From: Isoetes taiwanensis
Taxonomy: Eukaryota; Streptophyta; Lycopodiopsida; Isoetales; Isoetaceae
Direction of reading: 5' to 3'
Assembly: GCA_021234155.1 (NCBI GenBank)
Contig: JAJEKV010000016.1
Span: 4,115,896-4,179,895, forward strand
Length of the DNA stretch: 64,000 nt
Below the pieces are notes generated by a model. The model saw only the letters and a program-made list of their open reading frames with translations, did no database searches and was not told where the DNA came from. Below, in pieces: positions 41,942 to 53,900 of the stretch. The position numbers and the translations under genes are program-made. Numbering within the stretch: position 1 is the first letter of the stretch; every line of letters starts with the position of its first letter.

Positions 41942-42339
41942 CTCGAACATGTAAAGAACAAAAAGCGCAGGTGATGAGGGTTTGTCAAAATGTCCTATAT
42001 TTTTGACAATTTTGTTCATAATTTTTTAAAATTTTCACAAGCTTTGAATATATCACTTCTTTGTCACTCTACTACCCTTGATGGTTTTTTTATTGCCCCT
42101 TTTTTGCTACACTTCATATAAGTAGCTATTTTTTGTTCCAAATTAGGAGGATGAAAATAGCTATTAAATATTTTTGCATACAAGCTATGTTCAATCAACC
42201 CCTCAAAAAGGGTACCTAAATTAGCTAAATGGTCATACTTGTCACGAACCAAACCTTCAAAATGGACTTTTTTTAGGGAATTTTAGGGAATCTTTTAAAG
42301 ATTCCTTCTGAAGTGCATTTGGAGCAAATAAGTGCGTTT

Positions 42340-42990
42340 CAATTTAAACTTTGTTAAACGCCATCGAACAACAAAAAACTAATCCTCTTCAACTTGAATG
42401 GAGTTCTTCTGAAGACTTTCTCCAAAACAGAGCACCATGTACACTTCCTTTTCCAGCTGGGTTTCTAGAGACAAATACCAAATGGGTTTATCCAAGACCT
42501 GGTGTACAAAAATTGTTAACCCTTCTGAAGAACAGAGCATGTATTGGTATATGGTCCTCCATGATCAGATCTAACATACTCGATATTATATCAGTTGTTC
42601 CTGAGCTAAAGGACTTTGCCTTTCACGTCATTCTAGATCAAGGGAATTGTGGAGTTGCTCGTCGGCCACAACATAGCGCAAATGATATCTTCATCAAAGG
42701 CATACATGAAGCCTTGGAGGTGATAGAAGGATTTCAGGAAGACCATATATGTCTTATAGATGATGACCCCATCATAGTGTTACTTGAATGTAGAGAACAA
42801 CATAGATCCTCCATCATGGCACCCAAAGGATGAAGATGAAGAGCATTGGGTGTCAGCTGAAACACTTGAGATGTTTGATTCCCTTATATCAGCCCCCACA
42901 GTGCCTGCTTTCTTAAGAAGTAGACCAGATTTGCAAGGAAAAGCATATGCTCCAGATGTCGATCTGGTTGTAAAAAACTATTATCAATAG
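42340..42990 (+). pseudogene. FCP1/NIF-like HAD domain, second copy (dead)
   Basis: Same family as 21981-22758. Motif I reads FNLNGVLLKTF, so the nucleophile Asp is Asn here; RPGVQKLLTLL and IWSSM give motif II, FIKGIHEALE the motif III Lys, and CLIDDDPI motif IV. The C-terminal part (SAPTVPAFLRSRPDLQGKAY) takes the place of the tail in the other copy. At least two frame changes (about 42400 and 42790). It follows the DUF7869-type transposase on the same strand. Confidence 0.7.
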
Positions 42991-43361
42991 TTATGCACTC
43001 ATATTTGTGGTGTATATTGTACATATACATATCTTGTATTACTATAAAAGATGTTTTTTTGATGGAAAACTAATAGCCTCTTATTTCTTGTCTACACTCT
43101 CTTTTTTCCCGTGATTTTATTGTCCATGATTTTACTAGACATAAAAAATAGTGCAATGAACCCACCAATTCAAATTTAAAAAAATCACAGGTCGCAAATT
43201 CTATCTCATTGGAAAAAAATGAACACTAAATAATTTCAAAATAGCGAAATTGTGGTTAAAATGTTAATGTCGACAGAAAGTTGTTTTGCATAGTACTTTT
43301 TACAACAAAAAGTGTTGTTATTAAAGTATCATCGAGAGACTGAATTGAATAGAATGTATTT
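42991..43361. other. No gene seen; expected right end of the transposase locus
   Basis: AT-rich. A second terminal inverted repeat, a target duplication or more TATAAATTTATACC palindromes should be here if the locus is an intact transposon; none was found, so the right end may have been lost. Confidence 0.45.
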
Positions 43362-43490
43362 TTATTGTCAATGGAGACCAACTGATCTATGGGACCCAAA
43401 CAGAGAAAACAACAAGGATATTACTATCAGGATTAAAAAACCCCACCTCGAAGGGTTTTCAAGGGGAAAACCTTGGTAGTAATAGACATG
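43362..43490 (-). mobile_element. Reverse copy of the (ATTCT)n-tailed retroelement end plus R relic
   Basis: 43362-43405 is the reverse of 8081-8142 (GTCTCC, GGGTCCCATAG words, GAATAG tail). Then 43425-43485 (GGATTAAAAAACCCCACCTC and GGGTTTTCAAGGGGAAAACC) resembles the 81-base foldback of the R family. Confidence 0.5.
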
Positions 43491-46462
43491 AAGACAAACT
43501 ATACAATGATGTATTAAGGTACAACTTAGCGTCGTGCCAGAGAACATAGCTGAGTGCGTTTATCCATGATCTCGTGAAGATATGATCCCTGTGAGCCCAT
43601 AGCATACGTATAATGGTTGATTAGGCAAGACTAACACTAACAACATTGACAAATCCTATCCTCGCATGCCTCCGGAGTCCATCTACCTATCTCAATGCAA
43701 AGGTGATGCGCCCCCATTCAAATGGAGCCTATCAGTCTATGCTTCTTCATGGGCAGATGTGTATGTAGGTAGGATTGCGGACCTCGTGTCAGTGTGGAAT
43801 TGATCTACTGCTTTTAGTGTGCCATCTTAACTTATTCTAGGGCGCTCGCATCCCAAAATTTGCTAATGAAGGAAGCATCAAGGCACTGCCATAAATGGTG
43901 GTAGTCCTCTTCAGTTTGGACCTATATGCACCTCTATTCCTCCACGTTCCATCGCGAGAACCACTAGACTCGTTTCTCCTTCCAAAAAGCTTTAAGGCAT
44001 TGTGGCCCAGCTACGACATAAGCAAGGTTGGGGAGACGGGCATTGCCCATATCGACCATTTTCTGAAAGTAGATGGTGTGACAGTCCAATGCGGTATGTT
44101 GGAGGGGCAATAAACTTGTTTTCTACAATAATGAACTGTGCACTTTACCCCAAGTGTGAGAGCTAAGACGGTTTTCTACACCTGTTCCAAGTCATTCCAG
44201 GTGGCAAGGGATTTTACCGACCTCGACCCCGTAAAAGAGAACAAGATCTACAATTGCATTTTTTCGGGCATAATAAACAGTTAGTGAGAATTATGTCTAA
44301 TACCTTGTGGACACGTTGTAGGCAATTTCTCTGCCGGCTAAAATTGATATGGCAAGCACTGAATCCATTGCCGGATTACAAACTAATCACCCACAAAAAC
44401 ACATCACAAAGCAAAGGAAATATAACAACTAACTGGAATAAAGCTCGATTGCAAGCAGAGCAAAGAAAACTCTGATTTAGAGCAAGAAAATACTCTGCAT
44501 TAACTACTTTTACCTTCCATGGTTTCTTCTCCGCTCTGATAGACGGCTATGGCTAAACCTAAAAGAATATAAGAACTTGCAAACTTGTGTGGAAGCAGAA
44601 ACTCTACTGAATCCATGTGTCATCTATGGTGCTTGAAACCTGGTGTCAGTTATGGCGCTTGAAACCCTGTTGCAGTGTTGCACTTGCTATGGCTGCGGAA
44701 GAAATACTTGCTATTGTTGCCATGGATGAAGCCTTCAGAAGAAAGTTTGAGCGGTGCCGCCATGAACAGGTGGAGGAACATTTATGTGATTTAGAATGAA
44801 TGTAAGTTTTCAATAAGTTCCACTAATTGTTTATTATGTCCTTACAATGAAGCATCATGGAAATTAGGCTTCCTAGTTGTAATTAATAGCAAAATGCCAT
44901 TTTTACCTCCAAAATTATAAAAAAAAATAGCCCTTTGTCTTTATGGTTGATGCTAATACCCCTTTCTTCTTGTAGTGAGGTCTTCAAGCTAGCTCCTATT
45001 GTCTTCTTGGTGATCAAAATTACATATAGTGCATAAAGAGTTTGACTGCAGGTTTCCTAGCCTGTAGAACGCAAAGATGACCATATCTGCTTGGAAACCT
45101 TGCCGTAAGCCCCATGGAAAACACTTAAGTCATACTATCTCAAGATTGACAGAAGGCCCACAATATACAGATATTGCAGAAAATGCTTAGGATTATAGAA
45201 TTGATTAGAACAAATAAGATCTAATACTGAACACATGGTGAAGGGTCTATTGGAATACCTCGATAACCTCTGGTAGTTGATGCTCCAGCGGAGTATTGAA
45301 TTGACACCATCTCGTGGATACTCCTGTGATTTATAAAGCTCAGATCTGACAATTGAACGTAGTAAAGAATATATGCTTTTGTACATGTTTCATGGCCTTT
45401 TCCCTATAAAAACCCCTTAGATCAATATTCTACTCTTCCTTGGAACTACTCAATCGAACCAAATTATTATTGAATTTCAACACTTTGTACATGAAGCGAA
45501 CGTACCAAAGCAAGGGAGACTTCGGCAACGGTCCTAACGAGGATAATAATAGAATATAACCATCTACATAATATGATTATAAAACTTAAAACTAAACATT
45601 AGATACCTTAGCACGCTTCAAATTTCGATACCAACTACCTAGAGCAGGATCAAGTCTTACCTTGAAATGTGGTATATTGTAAAAAAAAGTTTCACCTATA
45701 AAAAAGGGAACGATGAGTTCAGATGGATTATCACAAAATCACACTTTTAAATTACAATGTTATACTGATGGGTGCAGGTTTTCAAGACCACGTTTATTAT
45801 TATCTTATATAATAGATAAATTAGGGGAGGCAACAATCAAAGATTCAAGGCCACAATATCCAGAACAGCATCAAATATTGCCATGCAAACAGTCATGCTT
45901 TTGCCTAGAAGAAAATATTCAGGTTGAAGGTTTTCAAACACAATCCAATTTACAAAAGACACTCTCTCACAACTAAGAAACCAAAAGGTTATCTCAGGAA
46001 TGGTTGCTCACAATGAATTCTTATATTTCTTTTTAACTAATCAACGATCCAAAACAGTCACTTACAGTTCTTATTTGTTCACAATAATAGGCAGAAGCTT
46101 GGATCCTCATAAATCCGTCTTCATACGATCCATTATACATGCACCAACGTCAAACCTTTGGAGCAGCAACTTGTAGGTCATCACCACACTTTTCTTCTCT
46201 TCCATCATAGCTGCACATATAAGGAAATATAAAATCAACACAAGAAATTGAAGATGACGAGGAGGAATGCTCAAGAATGCATGCCGGTTTGAACAGGCAC
46301 GACAACGCTCGACCAGCAACAGACGCTACGGGCAGAATGACGGCTACAACAAGTTTAGGCCAGTCATCTAGAACATTCAGGTGCATTCTGGTTTATGCCG
46401 AAAATATCCCACATTCTCCCATAAGCAGAGGGCTTGCCCTTAGGGGCAATCCAAAAACATTT
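43491..46462. other. No gene recognised
   Basis: Several frames of 60-90 codons but no motif I recognise; the longest plus one, 45713-45976, is Gln/Ser/Pro-rich. 44900-44945 contains AAAAAAATAGCCCTTTGTC, similar to the arms of the foldback at 52912-53868. Composition and word use resemble old transposon DNA. Confidence 0.5.
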
Positions 46463-47073
46463 TGATGTACAAATCTCTTCCACTTAACCTGGAAATCCAA
46501 ACTTTCAAGGAAATCCAAACTTTCAAAGCAATTTCTTGATCCTTTTTCAAATTTCATTGACAACCACCCAATTAAAGCTAACTTAACAGTAAAAAGCATT
46601 TTAACTGAAACAATGGTTGCTAATGTACCCTTATTACCTAAGTACTGTTTACTAAAAGGTTTTGGTTCGATGATATTTGTAACTACCTTTCATATTCTAC
46701 TTCTCATGGAATATTGTTAAAATATAAGGGCTAGTTTGATAAGCATGTGTTTTTTCTAGTTGACTTACATGGGGTTATTACCAAGAGGTGGGAGCACAAC
46801 ATGCCCGTGCTGCACTGCACTGGAAATGCTTAAGAAGAATTAAAAAAAAAGAGATAGAAGAAGAAGTGTAATAGTTGGAAAAAGAATGAAAAGTGATTTA
46901 ACACGCATTAGATACCTTGTGTTTGATTAGCACGCACTTAGATGATAGTAATATGCCTTCAAGAATGATACATGTGCATGTACATGTATGTCACTAGATA
47001 CCTTATGCTCGATTAAGATGCACTTAAGATGATAATAATAGGCCTTCCTCCTGAATGATACATGCACATATTT

Positions 47074-47355
47074 CTATGACAGATACATATTTCTAGATGA
47101 ACATTGATTTGCATGTATGTACCTCAAGAAACCGCCTTCTCCAGATTCTACAGACTCAGTGGTCGTGATGGATAATAAAGTAGTTGGCTTCACCTTGGAT
47201 GGGCAGATGAATGCGAGCACCAAGATAGGAGCAAAAGCTAATAGAGGAAGAAATAACATGAAGGTGGGAGGAGGGGCAGGAGGGGGCAATATGATAGGCA
47301 ACACTAAGAACATGGTTGCAATGCAGCATAGAACAATAGTGGGAGCTATACCCAT
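47074..47355 (-). CDS. ARGOS/ORGAN SIZE RELATED-like membrane protein, copy 2
   Basis: 93 codons. The OSR domain (residues 4-58) has two hydrophobic helices around PIILPPPAPPPTF, as in copy 1; only a few substitutions separate the copies. The C-terminal tail here is Ser/Thr/Glu-rich (LLSITTTESVESGEGG) and appears to be the original reading, since copy 1 contains the same text in a shifted frame. After FLRY a GTACATACATG sequence could be a splice donor, so the last 14 residues may not be real. Family role: growth promotion and negative control of ethylene response at the endoplasmic reticulum. Confidence 0.8.
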   Translation of the reverse strand: MGIAPTIVLCCIATMFLVLPIILPPPAPPPTFMLFLPLLAFAPILVLAFICPSKVKPTTLLSITTTESVESGEGGFLRYIHANQCSSRNMYLS

Positions 47356-47398
47356 GTACTCTTTAGAGGCGATTATGCTTCTTAGAACTATTTATATG

Positions 47399-47406
47399 GA
47401 GGAACG
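47399..47406 (-). promoter_or_regulatory. TATA box of ARGOS-like copy 2
   Basis: TATAAATA on the minus strand, 44 bases before the ATG, at the place equivalent to copy 1. Confidence 0.6.
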
Positions 47407-49381
47407 GAGGCCGATTCCATCCTCCACTACGATTTGCCTTATTGCCCACTTGCATTTGTTTATGAAAACCAAAGCGAAATATTGGTGCGGCTAGTAGGGT
47501 ATGGTGGTGTTGTGTTGCGAGATGCAAAGCAAGGTGAAATGTGGTGGTCCGAGTAGGGTATGGGCGCCATGTGTTGAGCATATACCCTGGGTCTTGAGGT
47601 ACCGTCTTGTGTTGTCGAGTCTGAAATCGTGGCCAAGTGTCAGTAGGGTATGGTCTCCCCCTGTTGCGCATATACCTGGGATTTTGAGGTAGCGTCTCGT
47701 GTAGTCGAGCTTACAATCGTGCCAAGTGTCGTGCATGCACTGAGAGACTAATAGTCGAGCCGTGCAATCGTGGCCCTGCAATTCTCGTCAAGTGTCGTGC
47801 ATGCACCCACACACAATGGTATCTCTCGTGCAGTCCAGGGTGTTTCCTTCTGCACTCGCCAGCTGTACACTATGAGAATTTTAACACTAGCAAATTAGCA
47901 ACAGAGTTTTAACACTAGGACAGTGGCCTTGCTTGCATAGTACATTTTACAGTAATACAAGGAGCTGAAGTTAGCTCCGGCGAACTTTTTGGCTTCTTGC
48001 CGCCTGGCCTTCTCTGCTAATGGCGCTCCAAGATCTTTCGCCGAATCATGCCGCTAGCCTTTTATTTGTAAGATCAAACCTTTCTTTTGCGAATGCAGGT
48101 CTTGTTTCCCTTCTAGTTGTTATCCTTTGTAGAATCGCCGATTTTAGTTGTGTATAAACTCTGTTTTTGGGAGAATCCCAGAACAGCTGATTTTACAATC
48201 AGATTTCGGATTATGATGCCGGTTTCTTTGTTTTCGTGAAGGAAAAGGTAACTCCTCTTTCCACCAGCTGCTGCTGCTTAATCCTTCGTTTTTTCTTTAG
48301 ATGTGGTGGCTGTCTGCTGATAGCTTATCTCAGTTTTTGTTCTTTCTTTTTAAGAACCAAGAACCTGGGGTCTGCAATAGGCCGAGGTCTGTAGTAGCCA
48401 AAATCTGTTCATTTGTCTCACTTTCATTTTGATTTGTTGCTTAGCGTTTTTGTGCTTTCCGTTCACCTTTGTTGATCTTTTGTTCATGTTTATGTAATTT
48501 TGGCAGATCTTTTGTTGTTAATCCTACTGTTTTTATGAGCAGATCTTTTGCCAATGGAATGCTCAGTTTTTGCTAATGGAACACTGCTGTTTCTAATGGG
48601 ATTTTCATTTGCATGCTTTTTTATTCGTCCTTTCAATGCCTACAACCTTGAAATGCTGAGCTGTTGCCTGGGCCCTTGCTTTCAACGGGATTAAGGGCCG
48701 CTTCACACTCGCAGTTAAAGTGCCATTAGGTTAAAAAATTAACTTAACTGTGTTTCACATTGGCTTCTGTTAAAAAATTCCGTTGTTAAGATTATGGGGT
48801 TAAAAAATAATGGCACAATTAAGGTAACGGTGCAAGATAACTGGGGTTCACACTGTATTCCGTTAGGTTAGGTTAAATTTTAACGGAGGACTTAACGGGC
48901 CATAATTTTTCCCTTCAAATTTAAGGGCAGGGGGGCCATCCCTTAAGCTCCATTTGCAATTCAATTTTTAACTTAACGGCGTGATAGTCAGTGTGAAGCA
49001 ATATTTAACTGTTTCCGTTATGTTAACTCTTAACATAACAGCGTGACAATCAGTGTGAAATAATATTTAACACTGTTGCAAATGAAACGGGAGTGTTGCA
49101 GAACTCCCGTTTCAAAGATTCCCTTCAAAAAAACACCATGCTCTAAAAAATGACCATTTTTAGAGTAACTGATGAGTTTCTAGAGGTTTAGTTTTTTTTT
49201 TCTGCATTTTGACACCCCATTAAGTGTCAAGTTTGTATTTTTGAAATGCCACAACTCAAAATTGGCAGAATTTAGACATGTCATGTACAATCCTTCAAAA
49301 ACATCAAAATAGAGATATAAAAATAATAAATATTTCAACAATAATTTTCAGTACATCATTTCTGGCTAAACAAGAACGAAA

Positions 49382-49605
49382 ATGTATTCCATAATACAGT
49401 TTACCTTCCAGGGAAAGGAGAAATGTATTCCCGAATACACTTCGCACACAACAGTAAAACCAAAACGTATTCCGGAATACAATTTGGTTTCACGAAAACC
49501 AAAAGTGTATTCCGGAATACACTTTGGTTTATGTCTTAAGGACAAAGTGTATTCCGGAATACACTTTGCTCTTCGGGAAAACCAAAAGTGTATTCCGGAA
49601 TACAC
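49382..49605. repeat. Left phased palindrome array (six copies)
   Basis: Core GTGTATTCCGGAATACAC or near variants centred at about 49390, 49431, 49473, 49513, 49555 and 49596: a 40-42 base period, four helical turns. Spacers share AAAACCAAAA. It lies about 700 bases inside the left end. Confidence 0.9.
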
Positions 49606-49619
49606 ATTTGTTTCCACAA

Positions 49620-51004
49620 AGTGCCTTTTTTTCGAATCACTTGCATCTCACACTTGTTAAGTATTGTCATCTTGCAAAACACGTAGTCAAATTTAATGCT
49701 TAAGGCAGAGTTATGGAATTATCTGTTACAAGCTTTAAGTTTGTTCATTGAACCATTTTTTACAATTTATAAAGTGTTGGTCTAAGGTCTCACCATGGTA
49801 GTCTCACCACACACGTATGCAAACAAGTAAAGTCGTTGCTGAGATGCTTGCATTATGTTTCCTGCTTACCACATTTGTTAGGTTTGATTCATGTGCTGCT
49901 TCCTCTCTGTCATCCTGAAATTTATGAAGAATGGATGGGGACTTAATGTAAACCTGAGATACCTAAAAGTCTAAGTCATAGTTGATGTAATTGTTGATGT
50001 AGAAAATCTTTAAGGCCATAAAAAATATTTTGTGTCATGCTTCCCAAATAGGGATTATTTCTAGAACATTGGACCAAAGAAGCAATGTACCGTAGTTTTT
50101 TTTTCTGATTTGTAATGAGTCATCATCCATTCCTTCACCAATCTGTGTATTGAAGCTTAGCAAAGATATACCATAACCACTATGGCAATAAAGATCTTTA
50201 GTATATCTACAAGAAGAGAGGGCTATTCCAATGCTTCCTATGCCTTATGCCTTGTATTCATTCTCTGAACATGATCCACTTAAAGATTAGTTAACAAGGT
50301 TCTCCATGTAAATCATTCTCTTAGCCACAAAGCTGAGATATGATTTAGGCCTACACTGTTTTTGCCAAGTGTGAAACCTGTCAAATGGAAGAGGTTGCTT
50401 TACATCACACATCAGGAAATCAATATGCGAGATCACGGATGGAAGATATATCAGCCTTGGCAACTTACTTAATATTAACAAAGCCTCCCCTCATTTAGCA
50501 TTATACCCCAAGCCGGTTATAATAAGCTCCCCCGGCATTTATCCACGCCTAGCTAGAAAAATCCAAAGGAGAGTTACATGGGGCATTCATAACGAACCAT
50601 GTTTCCAAAGTCTGAACAACTACATCATGCTTATCTTTGCATCTTATCATTCACATAAATATAATGTAAGCAAAGACCTTTGTTCTCTAAATAAATTCCT
50701 TACAGAGCTCTTGAATCGATGGGTGCAGCATTTAAGGAGAAGTAAATACAGGGACACGACTGTGAAAGCAAACTATTTCATCCATTTGACCATTATCAGA
50801 GCTAGCAACTGTGCTTGCATACCTATTCTTTGCCTAAGAATAGTTCTTGTAGCAAAAGCTTGCCTGCATACAGTTTTGTTTATATCACAAGATTCGAGTT
50901 ACCATGAATCACCTTTATCATCACAAAATAATGATTCACCTTACCTGGAAAATTAGGGAAATCTAGAACATAGGGAAAAAAAACTACGGTACATTGTTTT
51001 CCGG
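49620..51004. other. Interior of the Harbinger-like element with a 0.9-kb inverted repeat
   Basis: CAATGTACCGTAGTTTTTTTT (near 50083) is complemented by AAAAAAAACTACGGTACATT (near 50977), enclosing 0.9 kb. TCTAGAACAT lies outside the left arm and inside the right one. The enclosed DNA has a plus frame of 109 codons (50627-50956) without recognisable motifs. This could be a second element nested within the first, or captured host DNA. Confidence 0.55.
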
Positions 51005-51075
51005 TTAGAATCGTGGTCTGAGGTTAGAATCCGATCTGGTGGGTTAGAATCGTGGTCTGAGGTTAGAATCCGGAT
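51005..51075. repeat. Tandem repeat, about 38-base unit
   Basis: GGTTAGAATCGTGGTCTGAG followed by GTTAGAATCCG occurs twice, separated by a few bases. Confidence 0.8.
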
Positions 51076-51567
51076 GCAAAATCGGGAGGCCGGTGGGTCA
51101 AGGCCCTTTACAGAATAGAGCTCCAGAGCTTCTTCCAATACTGGACCCCGGCTTCTTCCGATTCTGGGTTAAAGACTTGCAACAATCAAAGATTTAGGAC
51201 AAGCAAACAATCAAAGATTTAGGCTCAGAAATCACAGACTTGCAGTGGGATGAAGTCACAGCTCAGAAATCCGGCTTCCCTGGATGGGCTTGATCTTAAC
51301 TTTTTGCAGAATCCGACTGTAACTTATGCCCCATGCTGTAAATCTTGTTGCTTGCTCTCATCTTCTGCAGAATCCGCAGAGCTCTGTCCCGAGCCAAGAG
51401 TTTTTGTTGAAAAAAAAATTCGGATCTCCCATGAAGAAGGCGATGTAGCCAACGATTGAAATTACTGCAAGAGAAACCTAAAAACAAGCAAGCGCCAAAA
51501 TAAAATGGGACCCATAAGGAAATCGCCTAAAAAAATAAGAACTGCCATGCTTTTTGAAAACCAAATC

Positions 51568-52017
51568 CTATTCTGGAATACAAAGTGTATTCCAGAATAA
51601 GATTCCCTATTTCTTTTTGAACCAATATCCTGTATCCCTAGTCCCCACAAAACAAACCAAACAATCCTTTTTCTATTTATACCACGATCCTGTATCTCCC
51701 TTAAAAAAAAAGATCCCAAGGTTGTTGGTTTGTATTTCTCTTTCGCTAATCCCTTGATGATCTAGAACTATGTTCATGTTTCAATTCAAACCAAAAGATT
51801 GCAAGGTCATTGAAAATCCAGAAATTTGGAAAATTGCAAGATCACTGTTGATTCTCAAAAACTTGTACATCAAAAATGTATTCCGGAATACACTTCGGAT
51901 TTCGAGCAAAACCAAAAGTGTATTCTGGAATACACTTTGACTTTCAAAAAAAGTAAAAGTGTATTCCGGAATACACTTCTGTTATTCTCTAATAGTAAAA
52001 GTGTATTCCGGAATACA
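51568..52017. repeat. Right phased palindrome array (six copies)
   Basis: Two variants close together (centres about 51574 and 51593), then four at about 51884, 51926, 51967 and 52009: again a 41-42 base period, with the same AAACCAAAAGTG spacer text. It ends about 570 bases before the right terminus, mirroring the left array. Confidence 0.9.
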
Positions 52018-52587
52018 ATTTTGGTACTTTAAAATATTATATCATTAAAAAATGTCTCATTGTAACCTAAAAGTACGTTTTCTGGAAAACGATCCAAGCT
52101 AACAAAATGTTGTGTAGGACGTACACTTAAATTAGTGGTTTTCTCAAAAAACACACTTCAGGTAAATTCTATCTGTTAGGAAAAGTGTCACTTTGACATA
52201 GTCAATTTTCTCTTTGCACAAAAAATGAGTGATTTTGGGGGGGTCAAAATGCATTTTTATGACAAAAATAAAATTTTTACCCCATTTTAGCTCTCTTTTT
52301 TTGGAAAAAATGGAATCTTTGAGGAATATTCCTTTTGCTCCCGTTTCAATGATTTTCTCCCGTTTCTATTGCAACTCTGTTATTTAACGATTTTCGTTAT
52401 GTTAATTTTTAACCTAACGGCGTGACCATCAGTATGAAGCAAGATTTAACGGTTTTTGTTATGTTAAATTTTAATCTAACGGCGAATGTGAAGTGAAACC
52501 TTTATGTTATGTTACCGCAACATAAAGGGCATCCCGTTATGTTAGCAATTTAACCTAACATAACGGCCAGTGTGTAATGACCCTAAT

Positions 52588-52694
52588 TAAGCATTTTAGA
52601 ATGCAAGTAAAGATCTCAGTAAGCAATATAAAAATCTCGAAAAGCATTTTAGAATGCAAGTAAAGATCTCAGTAAGCAATATAAAAATCTCGAA
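52588..52694. repeat. 54-base tandem duplication
   Basis: Two identical units beginning AAGCATTTTAGAATGCAAGT and ending AAAATCTCGAA. The single-copy equivalent in ARGOS block 1 is near 7645. Confidence 0.85.
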
Positions 52695-52911
52695 ATAGAC
52701 CTAAATGAAACATTCCCAATAATGGCAGTGATACAAATAGCAGAAATCTTGGCAGCGATACAAACAGCAGAAATCTCAATAGAAATTCACAAGTTACTAT
52801 AAATCTCAATCCAAGTTCACACACTTGTTACTATGGAAGATTTTTTGGATTGCTTTTAGGGAGAGCTCTTTCATTAACTAGTAGGGCTCCTTCATTCGAT
52901 AATTCTAGGGA

Positions 52912-53868
52912 AAATTACCAAAATAACCTTAATTGTCGATTTAATTCTCAATTAGCCCTTTGTATTTTTGAAATTCTCAAAATGCCCTTAATTTTTAAGT
53001 ATTTTTTCAAATAGCCCTTTGTATTTTAAAAATCACCATAAAAACACGTATTCATAATAGAGGATCATTTTCTAAGAGGAAGTGTTTCACAATAGAGGAT
53101 CATCTTCTAAGAGGAAGTGTTTCTTACAGATGACAATAATTTAGAATATAAGTATTTGAGAAATTTATCAAAATAACCCTAATTGTTGGCTTAATTCTCA
53201 AAAAGCCCTTCGTATTTGTGAAATTCTCAAAGTACTTTTAATTCTTAAGTATTTTCCTAAATAGTCAAAAGCTAAAGATAAGCCTATCATTTTAATACTA
53301 GAAATGATCGAAGATAATTAACTTAATGCTTTTATAAAAATCGTATTGAAGGACAAGCTTTTGGGCATGTTGTGGAGAAGCTGCCTTATACCCATTGTGT
53401 TACTTATAGAGCTCATTTTGTTATTTATATGATGTTTGTATCTATTCTCCAAATATTGAACTTCTTGAAAATAATGTATTGCTACCTCCTGCAATATGAC
53501 ATGTCATCGTCTTGGCAGGCCTAAAAGCAAACGGGATAGGGCAAAAGACATGGATAGAGAAAAGCGTGTATACAAGTGCACGTGGTAATGTCGGGCATAA
53601 TGAAGGTAGTTGCAGAAATTCTATTTGACATTTCTGTTGCATATTTATGTAATGATTTTTGAAATTTATATTCCAAATTATTGTCATCTGTAAGAAACAC
53701 TTCCTCTTAGAAAATGATATTGTGAATACGTGCTTTTTGGTGAGTCTTAAAATACAAAGGTCTATTTGAAAAAATACTTAAGAATTAAGGGCATTTTGGG
53801 AATTTCAAAAATACAAAGGGCTTTTTGGGAATTAAGTCAACAATTAAGGTTATTTTGGTAAATTTTCC
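52912..53868. mobile_element. Foldback element with long (about 200-base) inverted repeats
   Basis: GGAAAATTACCAAAATAACC at the left is complemented by the end of the right arm; both continue through TAGCCCTTTGTATTTTTGAA and GAGGAAGTGTTTC. A third copy of the arm start lies at 53157 (AAAATAACCCTAATTG), so one foldback may be nested in another. AAGAGGAAGTGTTTC is doubled at 53073 and 53108. The block-1 equivalent lacks it (near 7730). No clear target duplication. Confidence 0.75.
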
Positions 53869-53900
53869 TATATATATTTCTATTGTCTTTGCAATTTTCT

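Larger units (their letters stand above)
48692..52586. mobile_element. PIF/Harbinger-like non-autonomous element, 3.9 kb
   Basis: Ends GGGCCGCTTCACACTCGCAG (48695) and, reversed, GGGTCATTACACACTGGCCG (52583) are similar inverted repeats with the 3-base duplication TAA (48692-48694, 52584-52586), the pattern of PIF/Harbinger. Subterminal GTTA-GGTTAA and TTAACGGCGTGA phrases are repeated on both sides, and both sides have GAAACGGGAG/CTCCCGTTTC words. No transposase is encoded. The paralogous empty site at about 7557 in copy 1 supports the left border. Confidence 0.8.
46463..53900. repeat. Segmental duplication, copy 2 (ARGOS block with insertions)
   Basis: Same order of landmarks as 5605-7765. 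It is lengthened by a 3.9-kb TIR element at 48695-52583, a small tandem duplication at 52588-52694 and a foldback at 52912-53868. In copy 1 the first insertion site is still joined (CAACGGGATTAAG at about 7557). Confidence 0.85.

Noticed and set aside
49366-49660. Repetitive proteins with YSGIHF or IPEYT units on both strands
   Set aside because: They are translations of the GTGTATTCCGGAATACAC palindrome array; no other coding evidence.
49382-52017. CRISPR-like arrays of a regular repeat
   Set aside because: The repeats are palindromes with similar, not unique, spacers, at a 41-base period within a TIR element of a plant genome.
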